A stretch of 64,000 nucleotides of DNA from Catellatospora tritici (GTDB lineage Bacteria; Actinomycetota; Actinomycetes; Mycobacteriales; Micromonosporaceae), in contig NZ_JAHRCY010000003.1 of assembly GCF_019083965.1 (NCBI RefSeq), forward strand, positions 537,368 through 601,367. Reading direction: 5' to 3'. Positions 50,802-62,070 of the stretch are shown in pieces. Below the pieces are notes generated by a model. That model searched no databases, had not been told where the DNA came from, and saw only the letters and a program-made list of their open reading frames with translations. The stretch's first letter is position 1. Each line of letters opens with the position of its first letter. Position numbers and translations under genes: made by a program.

Positions 50802-50817
50802 TTGCATGAAAATGCAG
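50802..50817 (+). promoter_or_regulatory. ARG box upstream of argC
   Basis: TGCAT-GAAA-ATGCA (50803-50816) is a near-perfect palindrome of the ARG box type bound by ArgR, which is encoded downstream in the same operon. A weaker A/T-rich half site ATAGTTATGC lies at 50838-50848 just before the ribosome-binding site. This is the only strongly A/T-rich stretch for many kilobases. It predicts arginine-dependent repression of argCJBDFR. Confidence 0.75.
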
Positions 50818-50858
50818 CGGGCCGTATTCTCATCACTAATAGTTATGCGGAGGTTATT

Positions 50859-51872
50859 ATGGGAATCCGGGTCGCGGTCGCCGGTGCCAGCGGATACGCG
50901 GGCGGCGAGCTGCTGCGCCTGATCGCCGGGCACCCCGAGTTCGAGCTCGTGGCAGCCACGGCGCACAGCCAGGCGGGCAAGCCGCTCGCCTCGGCGCACC
51001 CCCACCTGACCGGACTCGACCTGACCCTAGTCGAGACCGCCCCCGACGCGTTCGCCGACGCCGACCTGGTCTTCCTGGCGCTGCCGCACGGCGAGTCCGC
51101 CGCGCTGGCCGCCATTCTGCCCGATACAGTCAAGGTTGTCGATCTGGGCGCCGATCACCGGCTGCACGACGCCGACGCCTGGGCCCGCTACTACGGCGGC
51201 GCCCACGCCGGCGCCTGGGTCTACGGCCTGCCCGAGCTGCCCGGCCAGCGCGCGAAGATCGCCGAGGCGCACCGGGTCGCCAACACCGGCTGCTACGCCG
51301 TGGCGATCACGCTCGCGCTGGCGCCGCTGCTGCACAGCGGGTTGGCCGACGCCGACGACGTGGTCGTGGTGGCGGCCTCCGGCACCTCCGGCGCGGGCAA
51401 GTCCGCCAAGACGCACCTGCTGGGCAGCGAGGTCATGGGCGACCTCAGCCCGTACAAGGTGGGCGCGCACCAGCACGTGCCCGAGATCAAGCAGGCCACC
51501 GGCGCGCGCTCGCTGTCGCTGACGCCGGTGCTCGCCCCCATGCCGCGCGGCATCCTGGCCACCGTCACCGCCAAGCCCACCAGCTGCGACATCACCTCCG
51601 CGGTGGTCCGCGCGGTGCTCGCCGACGCATACGGTGACGCGCCCCTGGTGCACCTGCTGCCGGAGGGGGCCTGGCCGCACACCGCCGCCACCCTCGGCTC
51701 CGGCGCGGCGCACCTGCAGGCGACCCTCGACGTCGACAGCGGCCGGATCATCGTGGTCAGCGCCATCGACAACCTCGGCAAGGGCGCCGCCGCGCAGGCG
51801 GTGCAGAACGCCAACATCATGTTCGAGCTGCCCGAGACCGCTGGCCTGTCCGTGTACGGGGTGGCACCGTGA
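50859..51872 (+). CDS. argC: N-acetyl-gamma-glutamyl-phosphate reductase
   Basis: NADPH-dependent third step of arginine synthesis. 337 residues: IRVAVAGASGYAGGELLRL, FLALPHGESA, the catalytic Cys in VANTGCYAVA, GTSGAGKSAKTHLLGSE and AHQHVPEIKQ. ATG 50859 has CGGAGG with 5-nt spacing; the ATG at 50805 lies within the ARG box and is rejected. The end is marked by a 15-bp sequence repeated before argJ. Confidence 0.96.
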   Translation: MGIRVAVAGASGYAGGELLRLIAGHPEFELVAATAHSQAGKPLASAHPHLTGLDLTLVETAPDAFADADLVFLALPHGESAALAAILPDTVKVVDLGADHRLHDADAWARYYGGAHAGAWVYGLPELPGQRAKIAEAHRVANTGCYAVAITLALAPLLHSGLADADDVVVVAASGTSGAGKSAKTHLLGSEVMGDLSPYKVGAHQHVPEIKQATGARSLSLTPVLAPMPRGILATVTAKPTSCDITSAVVRAVLADAYGDAPLVHLLPEGAWPHTAATLGSGAAHLQATLDVDSGRIIVVSAIDNLGKGAAAQAVQNANIMFELPETAGLSVYGVAP

Positions 51873-51916
51873 GCGCGAGGAGTGCAGCGAAGCGGAGCCC
51901 CGCAGTCGCGAACGAA
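51873..51916. repeat. Inserted intergenic element flanked by a 15-bp direct repeat (argC-argJ)
   Basis: A 44-nt G/A-rich insert (GCGCGAGGAGTGCAGCGAAG...) sits between two identical 15-bp copies of GGGGTGGCACCGTGA (51858-51872 and 51917-51931). The first copy contains the argC stop and the second the argJ start. The precursor would have been a GTGA overlap like the other junctions of this operon. No transposase is encoded. Confidence 0.8.
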
Positions 51917-51927
51917 GGGGTGGCACC

Positions 51928-53082
51928 GTGACCGTCACCTCGCCCAAGGGCTTCCGGGCCGCCGGGGTATCCGCCGGGCTGAAGGGCGCCGGGAAGCTGG
52001 ACGTGGCGCTGGTCGTCAACGACGGCCCCGACGCCACCGCCGCGGCCGTCTTTACCGGCAACCGGGTGAAGGCCGCGCCGGTCATGTGGTCCCAGCAGAT
52101 CATCAAGGGCCGCGCGGTCAAGGCCGTGGTGCTCAACTCCGGCGGCGCGAACGCCTGCACCGGGCCGGGCGGCTTCCAGGACACCCACGCCACCGCCGAG
52201 TCGGTGGCCCGCCGCCTGGGCGGCATGGGCGCGGGCCAGGTCGCGGTCTGTTCGACCGGCCTGATCGGCGAGCGCCTGCCCATGCCCAAGCTGCTGTCGG
52301 GCATCGAGGGCGCGGCCAAGGCACTGGCCAAGGCGGGCGGCTTCGCCGCCGCCGAAGCCATCATGACGACCGACACCCGGCCGAAGGTGGTCGAGCTGAC
52401 CGGCGACGGCTGGACCATCGGGGGTATGGCCAAGGGCGCGGGCATGCTCGCCCCGTCCCTGGCCACCATGCTGTGCGTGCTCACCACCGACGCGGTGGCG
52501 GGCGCCGACGCCCTGGACGAGGCGCTGCGCGAGGCCTGCCGGGTCACCTTCGACCGGCTCGACTCCGACGGCTGCATGTCGACCAACGACACCGTGCTGC
52601 TGCTGGCCTCCGGCGCCTCCGGCGTCGAGCCCACGCAGGAGGAGCTGACCGAGGCGGTCACCGCCGCCTGCCGCGACCTGGCCCAGCAGCTGCTGGCCGA
52701 CGCCGAGGGGCACACCAAGCAGGTCGCGGTCGAGGTGGTCAACGCCGAGACCGAGGACGACGCGGTGGAGGTCGGCCGGGCGGTGGCGCGCAACAACCTG
52801 GTGAAGACCGCGCTGTTCGGTAGGGACCCGAACTGGGGCCGCATCCTGGCCGCGGTCGGCACCACCGGCGCGGTGTTCGAGAGCGACGAACTGGACGTGG
52901 CGATCAACGGCGTGTGGGTCTGCCGCTCCGGCGCCGCCGCCGAGGACCGGGCCAAGGTGGACCTGAGCGGAGTGCAGGTGAAGATCACGATCGACCTCAA
53001 CGCCGGTGACGAGTCGGCGACCGTGTGGACCAACGACCTGTCCCACGCGTACGTGCACGAGAACTCGGCGTACAGCTCATGA
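51928..53082 (+). CDS. argJ: Bifunctional ornithine acetyltransferase / N-acetylglutamate synthase
   Basis: Recycles the acetyl group between acetylornithine and glutamate. 384 residues; autocleavage at the [14 protein letters not shown] site, where the Thr of TML becomes the N-terminal nucleophile of the beta chain. The oxyanion pair in CSTGLIGE and the C-terminal [13 protein letters not shown] are present. GTG 51928 lies in the second copy of the 15-bp repeat. The stop overlaps argB (ATGA). Confidence 0.96.
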   Translation: MTVTSPKGFRAAGVSAGLKGAGKLDVALVVNDGPDATAAAVFTGNRVKAAPVMWSQQIIKGRAVKAVVLNSGGANACTGPGGFQDTHATAESVARRLGGMGAGQVAVCSTGLIGERLPMPKLLSGIEGAAKALAKAGGFAAAEAIMTTDTRPKVVELTGDGWTIGGMAKGAGMLAPSLATMLCVLTTDAVAGADALDEALREACRVTFDRLDSDGCMSTNDTVLLLASGASGVEPTQEELTEAVTAACRDLAQQLLADAEGHTKQVAVEVVNAETEDDAVEVGRAVARNNLVKTALFGRDPNWGRILAAVGTTGAVFESDELDVAINGVWVCRSGAAAEDRAKVDLSGVQVKITIDLNAGDESATVWTNDLSHAYVHENSAYSS

Positions 53083-53963
53083 CGCCGCAGGAGCGGGCGC
53101 AGGCCTTGGTCGGGGCGCTGCCGTGGCTGAACCGGCTGCGCGGGGCGATCGTGGTGGTCAAGTACGGCGGCCACGCCATGACCACGCCTGAGCTGCGTGA
53201 GTCGTTCGCCGCCGACATGGCTTTTCTGCGCGCCGCCGGGCTGCGCCCGGTGGTGGTGCACGGCGGTGGCCCGCAGATCTCGGCCATGCTGGACCGGATG
53301 GGCATCGCCTCGGAGTTCAAGGGCGGCCTGCGGGTCACCACCGCCGAGGCGATGGAGATCGTGCGGATGGTGCTGCTGGGCATCGGCAAGGACCTCGGGG
53401 CCCTGATCGGCAGGCACGGCGTGCGCTCGGTCGGGCTGTCCGGCGAGGACGGCGGTCTGATCACCGCCGTACGCCGCGGGACGGTCGTGGACGGGCAGGA
53501 GGTCGACCTCGGCCAGGTCGGTGACGCGGGCGAGGTCGACACCGCGCTGCTGCACGGTCTGCTCGACAAGGGCGTGGTGCCGGTGGTCTCCACCGTCGCC
53601 CCCGACGAGCACGGCGTGCCGCACAACCTCAACGCCGACACCGCCGCCGCCGCGCTCGCGGTCGCGCTGGGCGCCCGCAAGCTGATCGTCCTCACCGACG
53701 TGCCCGGCGTATACGCCAACTGGCCCGACACCTCCACCCTGCTTTCGCGGTTGTCCGCCAAGGAGCTGGAGGTGCTGTTGCCGACCCTGTCGGCGGGCAT
53801 GGTGCCCAAGATGGAGGCCTGCCTGCGCGCCGTACGCGGAGGCGTGCCCGCCGCGCACGTGGTCGACGGCCGGGTGCCGCACTCCACCCTGCTGGAACTG
53901 TTCACCGACGAGGGCTTCGGGACCATGGTCGTGCCCGACGCCGAGCTGGAGGAAGCGTCGTGA
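53079..53963 (+). CDS. argB: Acetylglutamate kinase
   Basis: Phosphorylates N-acetylglutamate; in actinobacteria commonly the arginine-inhibited step. 294 residues: [11 protein letters not shown] (phosphate Lys), [43 protein letters not shown] and [11 protein letters not shown]. The N-terminal helix (about 1-20) is the part that mediates hexamer formation in arginine-sensitive forms. ATG 53079 overlaps argJ. Confidence 0.96.
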   Translation: MTPQERAQALVGALPWLNRLRGAIVVVKYGGHAMTTPELRESFAADMAFLRAAGLRPVVVHGGGPQISAMLDRMGIASEFKGGLRVTTAEAMEIVRMVLLGIGKDLGALIGRHGVRSVGLSGEDGGLITAVRRGTVVDGQEVDLGQVGDAGEVDTALLHGLLDKGVVPVVSTVAPDEHGVPHNLNADTAAAALAVALGARKLIVLTDVPGVYANWPDTSTLLSRLSAKELEVLLPTLSAGMVPKMEACLRAVRGGVPAAHVVDGRVPHSTLLELFTDEGFGTMVVPDAELEEAS

Positions 53964-54022
53964 GCGAGCGAAGCGAGCGAACCATGTGGTGTGGCAGTCA
54001 TGCCGCCGACGAGCGAAGCGAG
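53961..54022. repeat. GAGCGAAGCGAG repeats between argB and argD
   Basis: The 67-nt gap contains GAGCGAAGCGAG twice (53966-53977 and 54011-54022), with an extra GAGCGA on each side. It begins at the argB TGA, as the argC-argJ insert begins at the argC TGA. Same composition style as that insert; probably a related mobile repeat. The ribosome-binding site of argD (GGAGAAGG) is at its end. Confidence 0.65.
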
Positions 54023-54030
54023 GAGAAGGC

Positions 54031-56201
<2,171 letters not shown>

Positions 56202-56220
56202 GAACCAGGGGTGATGCCCG

Positions 56221-56742
56221 ATGACCGCACCGCAGACCCGCACCGCGCGCCATGCCCGCATCGAGGAGCTGATCCGGGGCGGCGGCGTGACGTCGCAGAC
56301 CCAGTTGGGCGAGCTGCTGGCCGCCGACGGCGTCCAGGTCACCCAGGCCACGCTCTCGCGTGACCTGGAGGAGCTGGGCGCGGTCAAGGTACGTGGCCGC
56401 GACGGCGGCCCGGCGGTCTACCTCATCCCCGAGGACGGGCACCCGGCGCTGCGCCCGGCCACCATGGGCCCGGCCCGGCTGATCCGGCTGCTGCGCGAGG
56501 TGCTCAACGGCACCGACCACAGCGGCAACCTGGCCGTGCTGCGCACCCCGCCGGGTGCGGCCCATTACCTGGCCAGCGCCATCGACCGCAGCGGCCTGCC
56601 CGACGTGGTCGGCACCATCGCCGGCGACGACACCATCTTCGTCGTCGCCCGCGGCGCCGACGCCGGAGAAGCCCTCGCCGCCAAGTTCCAGTCCTGGGCC
56701 CTGGACACCACCCCCGTCGACGACACCGACGACCCCCTCTGA
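56221..56742 (+). CDS. argR: Arginine repressor
   Basis: Hexameric arginine-dependent repressor of arg genes. 173 residues: the winged HTH (about 10-75, [46 protein letters not shown]) and the C-terminal arginine-binding domain (about 95-165) with [14 protein letters not shown] and [15 protein letters not shown], in which GDDT contacts arginine. It presumably acts at 50802-50817 upstream of argC. Confidence 0.96.
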   Translation: MTAPQTRTARHARIEELIRGGGVTSQTQLGELLAADGVQVTQATLSRDLEELGAVKVRGRDGGPAVYLIPEDGHPALRPATMGPARLIRLLREVLNGTDHSGNLAVLRTPPGAAHYLASAIDRSGLPDVVGTIAGDDTIFVVARGADAGEALAAKFQSWALDTTPVDDTDDPL

Positions 56743-56759
56743 CCGCCACCGACCCTAAC

Positions 56760-56832
56760 CGACGCGTCGATCATGAACTTATGGCACGGTTCGACGGTGT
56801 GTCGCCGCCATAACTTCATGATCGACGCGTCG
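56760..56832. repeat. Palindromic element C, copy 2 (argR-argH)
   Basis: Perfect 18-bp outer arms (56760-56777 with 56815-56832), with GTCGATCATGAA/TTCATGATCGAC in place of copy 1's GTTGATC.../GATCAAC, and inner TATGGC/GCCATA (56780-56785 with 56807-56812). Core ATGAACTTATGGCACGGNTCG is shared with 39003-39063. Confidence 0.88.
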
Positions 56833-56879
56833 CCTTGTACACGGCAACAGCAGCATCAGCAGCGAGAGAGGAACAAAGC

Positions 56880-58292
56880 ATGACCAGGCTCTGGGGAGGG
56901 CGGTTCGCCGACGGACCGGCCGAGGCGCTGGCCCGGCTGTCGGTGAGCGTCCACTTCGACTGGCGGCTCGCCCCGTACGACATCGCCGGGTCACGGGCCC
57001 ACGCCCGGGTGCTGGCCGCCGCCGGGCTGCTCGACCCCGACGAGCTCGGGCAGATGCTCGCCGCGCTCGACGACCTCGACGCCGCCGTCGCCACGGGCAC
57101 GTTCCGGCCCACCATCGAGGACGAGGACGTGCACACCGCCCTTGAGCGCGGCCTGCTCGAGCGCCTCGGCACCCTCGGCGGCAAGCTGCGCGCCGGACGC
57201 TCCCGCAACGACCAGGTCGCCACCGACCTGCGGCTGTACCTGCGTGACCACGCCCGCGGCCTGGCCGGTGCCATCACCGAACTCGCCGAGGCGCTCACCG
57301 ACCAGGCGTCCCGCCACGTCGACACCCCCGCCCCGGGCATGACCCACGTGCAGCACGCCCAGCCGGTCACCTTCGGGCACTGGCTGCTCGCGCACGTACA
57401 CCCGCTGCTGCGCGACCTGGAGCGGCTGCGCGACTGGGACCACCGCGCCGCCGTCAGCCCGCTCGGCGCCGGTGCGCTGGCCGGTTCGGGCCTGCCGCTG
57501 GACCCGGTGGCCGTCTCCAAGGAGCTGGGCTTCCGCACGTCGTTCGCCAACTCGATGGACGCCGTCAGCGACCGCGACTTCGTCGCCGAGTTCCTCTTCG
57601 TCACCGCGCTGCTCGGGGTGCACCTGTCCCGGTTGGGCGAGGAGGTGGTGCTGTGGACCTCGTACGAGTTCGGCTGGGTCGAGCTCGACGACGCCTTCGC
57701 CACCGGCTCGTCGATCATGCCGCAGAAGAAGAACGCCGACATCGCCGAGCTGGCCCGGGGCAAGGCCGGTCGCCTCATCGGCGGGCTGGTCAACGTGCTG
57801 ACCATGCTCAAGGGCCTGCCGCTGACCTACGACCGGGACATGCAGGAGGACAAGGAGCCCGTCTTCGACGCCCTCGACACGCTCAGCCTGGTGCTGCCCG
57901 CGCTCACCGGCATGATCGGCACCATGACGGTACGGACCGACCGCCTGGCCGCCTCCGCGCCCGTCGGCTTCTCGCTGGCCACCGAGGTGGCCGACTGGCT
58001 GGTGCGCAAGCACGTGCCGTTCCGCGACGCGCATGAGATCACCGGCAAACTGGTGGCCCTGTGCGCGCTGCGCGGCTGCGAACTGCACGAGGTCAGCGAC
58101 GCCGACCTGGCCGCGGTCAGCGAGCACCTGGACCCCTCGGTGCGCGACGTGCTCACCGTCGGGTCGGCGCTGGCCGCCCGGATCACGCCCGGCTCCACGG
58201 GCCCCGGCCCGGTCGCCGACCAGCTCGCCGCCGTCCAGGACCACCTCAAGACCTGGCACGACTGGTCCGCCGAATCGGTCGTCCCCCGCTGA
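56880..58292 (+). CDS. argH: Argininosuccinate lyase
   Basis: Splits argininosuccinate to arginine and fumarate, the final step. 470 residues: LWGGRFADGPAEALARL, ERGLLERLGTLGGKLRAGRSRNDQ, THVQHAQPVTFGHW and the signature GSSIMPQKKNADIAELARGK with the catalytic Ser. ATG 56880 follows GAGAGAGG. argG, normally placed before argH, is absent; only element C separates argH from argR, so argininosuccinate synthase must be encoded elsewhere. Confidence 0.96.
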   Translation: MTRLWGGRFADGPAEALARLSVSVHFDWRLAPYDIAGSRAHARVLAAAGLLDPDELGQMLAALDDLDAAVATGTFRPTIEDEDVHTALERGLLERLGTLGGKLRAGRSRNDQVATDLRLYLRDHARGLAGAITELAEALTDQASRHVDTPAPGMTHVQHAQPVTFGHWLLAHVHPLLRDLERLRDWDHRAAVSPLGAGALAGSGLPLDPVAVSKELGFRTSFANSMDAVSDRDFVAEFLFVTALLGVHLSRLGEEVVLWTSYEFGWVELDDAFATGSSIMPQKKNADIAELARGKAGRLIGGLVNVLTMLKGLPLTYDRDMQEDKEPVFDALDTLSLVLPALTGMIGTMTVRTDRLAASAPVGFSLATEVADWLVRKHVPFRDAHEITGKLVALCALRGCELHEVSDADLAAVSEHLDPSVRDVLTVGSALAARITPGSTGPGPVADQLAAVQDHLKTWHDWSAESVVPR

Positions 58293-58333
58293 CCCAACCG
58301 GCCCCCGCGCACCTGGGCCGCGCCACCACCCGT

Positions 58334-58431
58334 TTTCCGTAGACGTCGGCCCAGCACAGTGCCCCGGAAAAGATCACTACCGGGAACCGGACAAGATCAC
58401 TTTCGCGGTGCTGGGCCGGGGTCAACGGAAA
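58334..58431. repeat. Long imperfect inverted repeat (element E) after argH
   Basis: 24-nt arms (58334-58357 and 58408-58431) with three mismatches and a perfect CGGCCCAGCAC/GTGCTGGGCCG core enclose 50 nt containing a direct repeat AAGATCACT (58370-58378 and 58393-58401). The remaining gap up to 58500 shows nothing else except a TTAGCT -10-like hexamer at 58492-58497. Confidence 0.75.
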
Positions 58432-58500
58432 GAGCGGGACGCCCACGAGGCGATCGGACGGGCCGGGATGTGCGGGCGCGCGTTCGTGGGGTTAGCTGGC

Positions 58501-59115
58501 GTGGTGGACTACGCATGGCTGCACGCGCCCGCGGCGCAGGTGCCACAGACGGCACGCACCCTGCTGGGCTGGGAGCTGGGCTGCGGCGAGGTGCGGATCA
58601 GGCTGACCGAGGTCGAGGCGTACGCGGGCACCGGTGAGGACCCCGCCTCCCACGCCCACCGCGGCCCGACCCCGCGCACGACCGTCATGTTCGGTGCCGC
58701 TGGGCACGCCTACCTCTACTACATCTTCGGCGCCCACTGGTGCCTCAACATCGTCTGCGGCCGGTCCGGCGAGGCGGCCGCGGTGCTGGTCCGCGCCGGT
58801 GAGGTGATCGCGGGCGAGGAGCAGGCCCGCACCCGCCGGGGCGAGGTCGCCCACCGCGACCTCGCCCGGGGTCCGGCCCGGCTCGTCGTGGCGCTCGGCG
58901 TCGACCCGTCCGCCAACGGCACCTCGATGCTCGACGGCACCGGTCCGCTGCTGCTCAGCCCCCCGACCCAGCCGGTGGAGCCGCAATCCATCACCGCCGG
59001 CCCGCGCGTGGGCGTCGCCGCCGCGCACGACGTGCCGTGGCGCTTCTGGATCGCCGGTGACCGCACCGTCAGCGCGTACCGCAGGCACAGCCCACGACGC
59101 AGATCCGTCTCCTGA
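58501..59115 (+). CDS. mpg: 3-methyladenine DNA glycosylase (AAG/MPG family)
   Basis: Removes alkylated purines from DNA. 204 residues: LLGWELGCGEVRIRLTEVEAYAGTGEDPASHA (catalytic Glu in TEVEAY), RTTVMFGAAGHAYLYYIFGAHWCLNIVC and PRVGVAAAHDVPWRFW match the AAG fold. GTG 58501 is used; a start at GTG 58504 would fit the TTAGCT hexamer for a leaderless mRNA, and ATG 58468 would add 11 residues lying across that hexamer. Confidence 0.9.
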   Translation: MVDYAWLHAPAAQVPQTARTLLGWELGCGEVRIRLTEVEAYAGTGEDPASHAHRGPTPRTTVMFGAAGHAYLYYIFGAHWCLNIVCGRSGEAAAVLVRAGEVIAGEEQARTRRGEVAHRDLARGPARLVVALGVDPSANGTSMLDGTGPLLLSPPTQPVEPQSITAGPRVGVAAAHDVPWRFWIAGDRTVSAYRRHSPRRRSVS

Positions 59116-59210
59116 TCTTGGGCGTCGCACGTCCTCAGCAGGTCTTGAGCCGCTGTTCAGGTGGGGTATGCTCCGCGGGCCGCAGCACCTGGCAGGGAAC
59201 GGAGCACCTG

Positions 59211-60356
59211 ATGACCCGCATGGACCATGCCCCGTCGGTGCCCGCGGAGTGGCCAGGGCTGTCCGCGACGATTGCGGCGCAGCACGTGCCGCGTCCGTCG
59301 GCGTCGGTGCGCCTGCCGGTGCTCGACGGGCTGCGGCTGCTGGCCGCGCTGATGGTGGTCGGCTTCCACCTGGTGCACAACTCCAGCAGCGTCTGGGGCG
59401 CGCCGCCCGCGGCCGTGTTCGGGCCCCTGGACACGGTGGCGCGCTACGGCTGGCTCGGCGTGCAGTTGTTCTTCCTCATCAGTGGCTTCGTGATCTGCAT
59501 GAGCAGTTGGGGGCGCGGCCTCGGGGACTTCTTCGTGTCGCGGGCGGTGCGCCTCTACCCGGCGTACTGGGCCGCGGTGCTGTTGACGACCGCGGTGCTG
59601 ACGCTGTGGCCGGTGATCCTGCACCGGTTGCCGCTGCCGGAGATCCTGGCGAACCTGACGATGCTCAACGGACTGCTCGGGTTGCGCTTCGTCGACAACT
59701 CGTACTGGACCCTCACCGTCGAGCTGGTCTTCTACCTGCTGTTCGCGGTCGTGGTGGCGCGGGGGGTGAACCACCGGCGGGTGGTGGCCTTCTGCGGGCT
59801 GTGGACCGTGGCCTCAGTGCTCGCGCTGAGCACGCACAACCCGTGGCTCAACCTGGTGCTCGCCGCCGAGCACGCGCCGTACTTCGTGGCCGGGATGGCG
59901 CTGTTCCTGGTGCACCGGTTCGGCCCGAATCTGCTGCTGTGGTCGATCGTCGGGATTTCGTGGCTGCTCGCGGTCGCGGGCGCGGCCGGACGGGCGTACG
60001 CGCGAGGCGTGTCCTATCCGGCGGTCATCGTCATCATCTCCGCGTTCTTCCTGGTCATGAGCGCGGTGTCGCTGGGCCTGCTGTCCCGGATCCGGGCGCG
60101 ATGGCTGGTCACCGCCGGTGCGCTGACCTATCCGCTGTACCTGCTGCACCAGATGATCGGGTTGACCGCCATCGCCGGCCTGCACTCGTACGTGCCCGCC
60201 TACGCCCTGCTGACCGGGCTGGTCGTGGCGTTGTTGCTGGCGGCCTGGCTCGTCCACCGGTGGGTGGAGCGGCCGGTGTCGCGGTGGATGAAGCGCCACC
60301 TCAGCGGGTCGATGCGCCGGCTGAGGACCGCACCCGCCCCGTCCGCGTCCCGCTGA
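59211..60356 (+). CDS. Membrane acyltransferase (acyltransferase 3 family)
   Basis: A 381-residue polytopic protein with about 10 transmembrane segments. After a 40-residue cytosolic lead comes the family start LPVLDGLRLLAALMVVGFHL, followed by LGVQLFFLISGFVICMS, FFVSRAVRLYPAYW and a late ALTYPLYLLHQMIG. The family O-acylates cell-envelope sugars or secondary metabolites; the substrate cannot be read from sequence. No SGNH domain is fused. ATG 59211 has GGAG at 59201-59204; ATG 59220 is an alternative. Confidence 0.88.
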   Translation: MTRMDHAPSVPAEWPGLSATIAAQHVPRPSASVRLPVLDGLRLLAALMVVGFHLVHNSSSVWGAPPAAVFGPLDTVARYGWLGVQLFFLISGFVICMSSWGRGLGDFFVSRAVRLYPAYWAAVLLTTAVLTLWPVILHRLPLPEILANLTMLNGLLGLRFVDNSYWTLTVELVFYLLFAVVVARGVNHRRVVAFCGLWTVASVLALSTHNPWLNLVLAAEHAPYFVAGMALFLVHRFGPNLLLWSIVGISWLLAVAGAAGRAYARGVSYPAVIVIISAFFLVMSAVSLGLLSRIRARWLVTAGALTYPLYLLHQMIGLTAIAGLHSYVPAYALLTGLVVALLLAAWLVHRWVERPVSRWMKRHLSGSMRRLRTAPAPSASR

Positions 60357-60360
60357 CCGA

Positions 60361-61176
60361 TCAGTCGCCGAAGCGTGACAGCTTGCCGCGGTGACGGGCG
60401 TGGCGCAGCGCGTACGCCAGGAAGCCCAGCGCGAGCGCCACGTACACCACGTCCAGAACGGCGGCCGTGACCAGCGCCGCCCAGTCGAAGGCGCCCCCGG
60501 CCAGCACAGTCCGCATACTCTCGAACACGTACGACGCGGGCACCGCCCGCGACGCCGTCTGCAGCGCCTGCGGCAGCACCGACAGCGGGTAGAACACCGC
60601 CGAGAACGGCTGGAACACGAACGACAGGATCCACGCCAGCACCTGCGCACTGGCCCCGAACCGCAGCACCACCGCGATCGCGAAGACGCCCAGCGCCCAC
60701 CCCATCACGATCAGCACCACCATGTACGGCACCAGCGCCGGACCCATGCTGAACAGCCCGAACCCGAACAGCAGCAGGGCCAGCCCGCCCATCGTGGCCG
60801 CGCTGACCGCCATCTTGAACGAGCCGAACAGCACCAGCCCGGCCAGGTACTCGCGCACCGTCACCGGGGTCACGAACAGGTTGATCAGGTTGCGGCTCCA
60901 GATGTCGTCCAGGAACGCCAGCGACAGCTCGCCCTGCGACCGGTAGAGCACCTGCCACAGCAGCGTCGCGCCCAGCAGCGCGCTCACCGCCATCGACATC
61001 GCGTTGGCCTGCAGGTACAGCGAGACCGAACCCCAGATGATCAGTTCGAGGGTGGGCCAGAAGATCGTCTCGATCCACCGCGGCGTGTTGCCGCGGAACG
61101 CGTAGAAGTCGCGCAGGATGATGCCCCAGATGCGGCGCCGCGACGCGGCGGCACCGGAGGCGAGCAGCGTCGTCAC
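60361..61176 (-). CDS. ABC-2 type transporter permease
   Basis: A 271-residue integral membrane subunit with six hydrophobic segments. ILRDFYAFRGNTPRWIETIFWPTLELIIWG at the N-terminus and a late SFVFQPFSAVFYPLSVLP (ABC-2 signature region) identify it. With the ATPase it forms an exporter of lipid, polysaccharide or drug type. GTG 61176 overlaps the ATPase stop (GTGA). Convergent with the acyltransferase gene, 4 bp apart, with no terminator visible. Confidence 0.92.
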   Translation of the reverse strand: MTTLLASGAAASRRRIWGIILRDFYAFRGNTPRWIETIFWPTLELIIWGSVSLYLQANAMSMAVSALLGATLLWQVLYRSQGELSLAFLDDIWSRNLINLFVTPVTVREYLAGLVLFGSFKMAVSAATMGGLALLLFGFGLFSMGPALVPYMVVLIVMGWALGVFAIAVVLRFGASAQVLAWILSFVFQPFSAVFYPLSVLPQALQTASRAVPASYVFESMRTVLAGGAFDWAALVTAAVLDVVYVALALGFLAYALRHARHRGKLSRFGD

Positions 61177-61901
61177 TGTCGGGCCACCTTCAGGAAGACC
61201 TCTTCGAGGTCGGTCACTCCGTACTCGCCGGCCAGCTGCTCGGCGTTGCCCTCGGCCACGATCCGGCCGCCGGCGATGAAGTGGATGCGATGGCACATCC
61301 GCTCCACCTCCCGCATGTTGTGCGAGGTGATCAGCATCGCTCGGCCGGATTCACGAGCCTGCGCCAGCAGCAGCTCGCGCATCCGGTCGCCCACGTCGGG
61401 GTCCAGGCTGGCGGTCGGTTCGTCGAGCACCAGCAGCTCCGGTTCGTTGATCAGCGCCTTGGCCAGCTGCACCCGGGTCTGCTGCCCCGAGGACAGTTCC
61501 CGGAACCGCTGGTCGCGCAGCCTGCCGAGGTCGAGCAGTTCGATCACCTGGTCGACCCGCGCGGCGGGGCGGGCCACGCCGTACGAGTAGGCGAACGCCC
61601 GCAGCACCTCCCACACCCGCAGCGAGCCGGGCAGACCCAGGTACCCGGCGGCGAAGTTGATCCGACTCAGCACCTCGGTGCGATGACGGGCCGGATCGCG
61701 GCCGAACAGCCGAACCGTGCCGGAGTCGGGGGAGATCAGACCCAGCACCATGTGCAGGGTGGTGCTCTTGCCCGCGCCGTTCGGGCCGAGCAGGCCGACG
61801 ATCTCGCCGGGCTCGACGCGCAGGCTCACCCCGTCGACGGCCCGCACCGCGCCGAAGGCTTTGCGGATGGCTTGGACATCGAGGACGGTCACGCTGGTCA
61901 T
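61173..61901 (-). CDS. ABC transporter ATP-binding protein (ABC-2 exporter)
   Basis: 242 residues: Walker [14 protein letters not shown] (near 40-52), Q-loop region, signature [15 protein letters not shown], Walker [15 protein letters not shown] and the switch His in [12 protein letters not shown]. Pairs with the permease at 60361-61176. ATG 61901 begins [12 protein letters not shown]; the frame extends further upstream but reads through the tyrS promoter region and is rejected. Divergent from tyrS. Confidence 0.94.
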   Translation of the reverse strand: MTSVTVLDVQAIRKAFGAVRAVDGVSLRVEPGEIVGLLGPNGAGKSTTLHMVLGLISPDSGTVRLFGRDPARHRTEVLSRINFAAGYLGLPGSLRVWEVLRAFAYSYGVARPAARVDQVIELLDLGRLRDQRFRELSSGQQTRVQLAKALINEPELLVLDEPTASLDPDVGDRMRELLLAQARESGRAMLITSHNMREVERMCHRIHFIAGGRIVAEGNAEQLAGEYGVTDLEEVFLKVARQ

Positions 61902-62032
61902 GGTGGCGTGCGGCCTGCGGTGGGGACAACGGAATTTCGCCGGGGGTACACCGAACGAGGCGTCCCGCCGTACCCACCCGGGGAAGTGCTGGTCACGGCC
62001 CGGCTGCCGGAGGCGGAGCGGGACCAAACCGG

Positions 62033-62063
62033 TTGCCCGGCCGCGGGTGCCATGCGCGACAAT
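62033..62063 (+). promoter_or_regulatory. tyrS promoter (probable leaderless start)
   Basis: GACAAT at 62058-62063 ends 7 nt before the GTG start, with TTGCCC at 62033-62038 as an upstream partner at 19-nt spacing, longer than ideal. No Shine-Dalgarno is visible. A T-box pattern was looked for and not found. Confidence 0.5.
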
Positions 62064-62070
62064 CGACGGC

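Noticed and set aside
50805..50861. ATG at 50805 as the argC start
   Set aside because: It lies within the ARG box and has no ribosome-binding site; ATG 50859 has CGGAGG and gives the conserved N-terminus.
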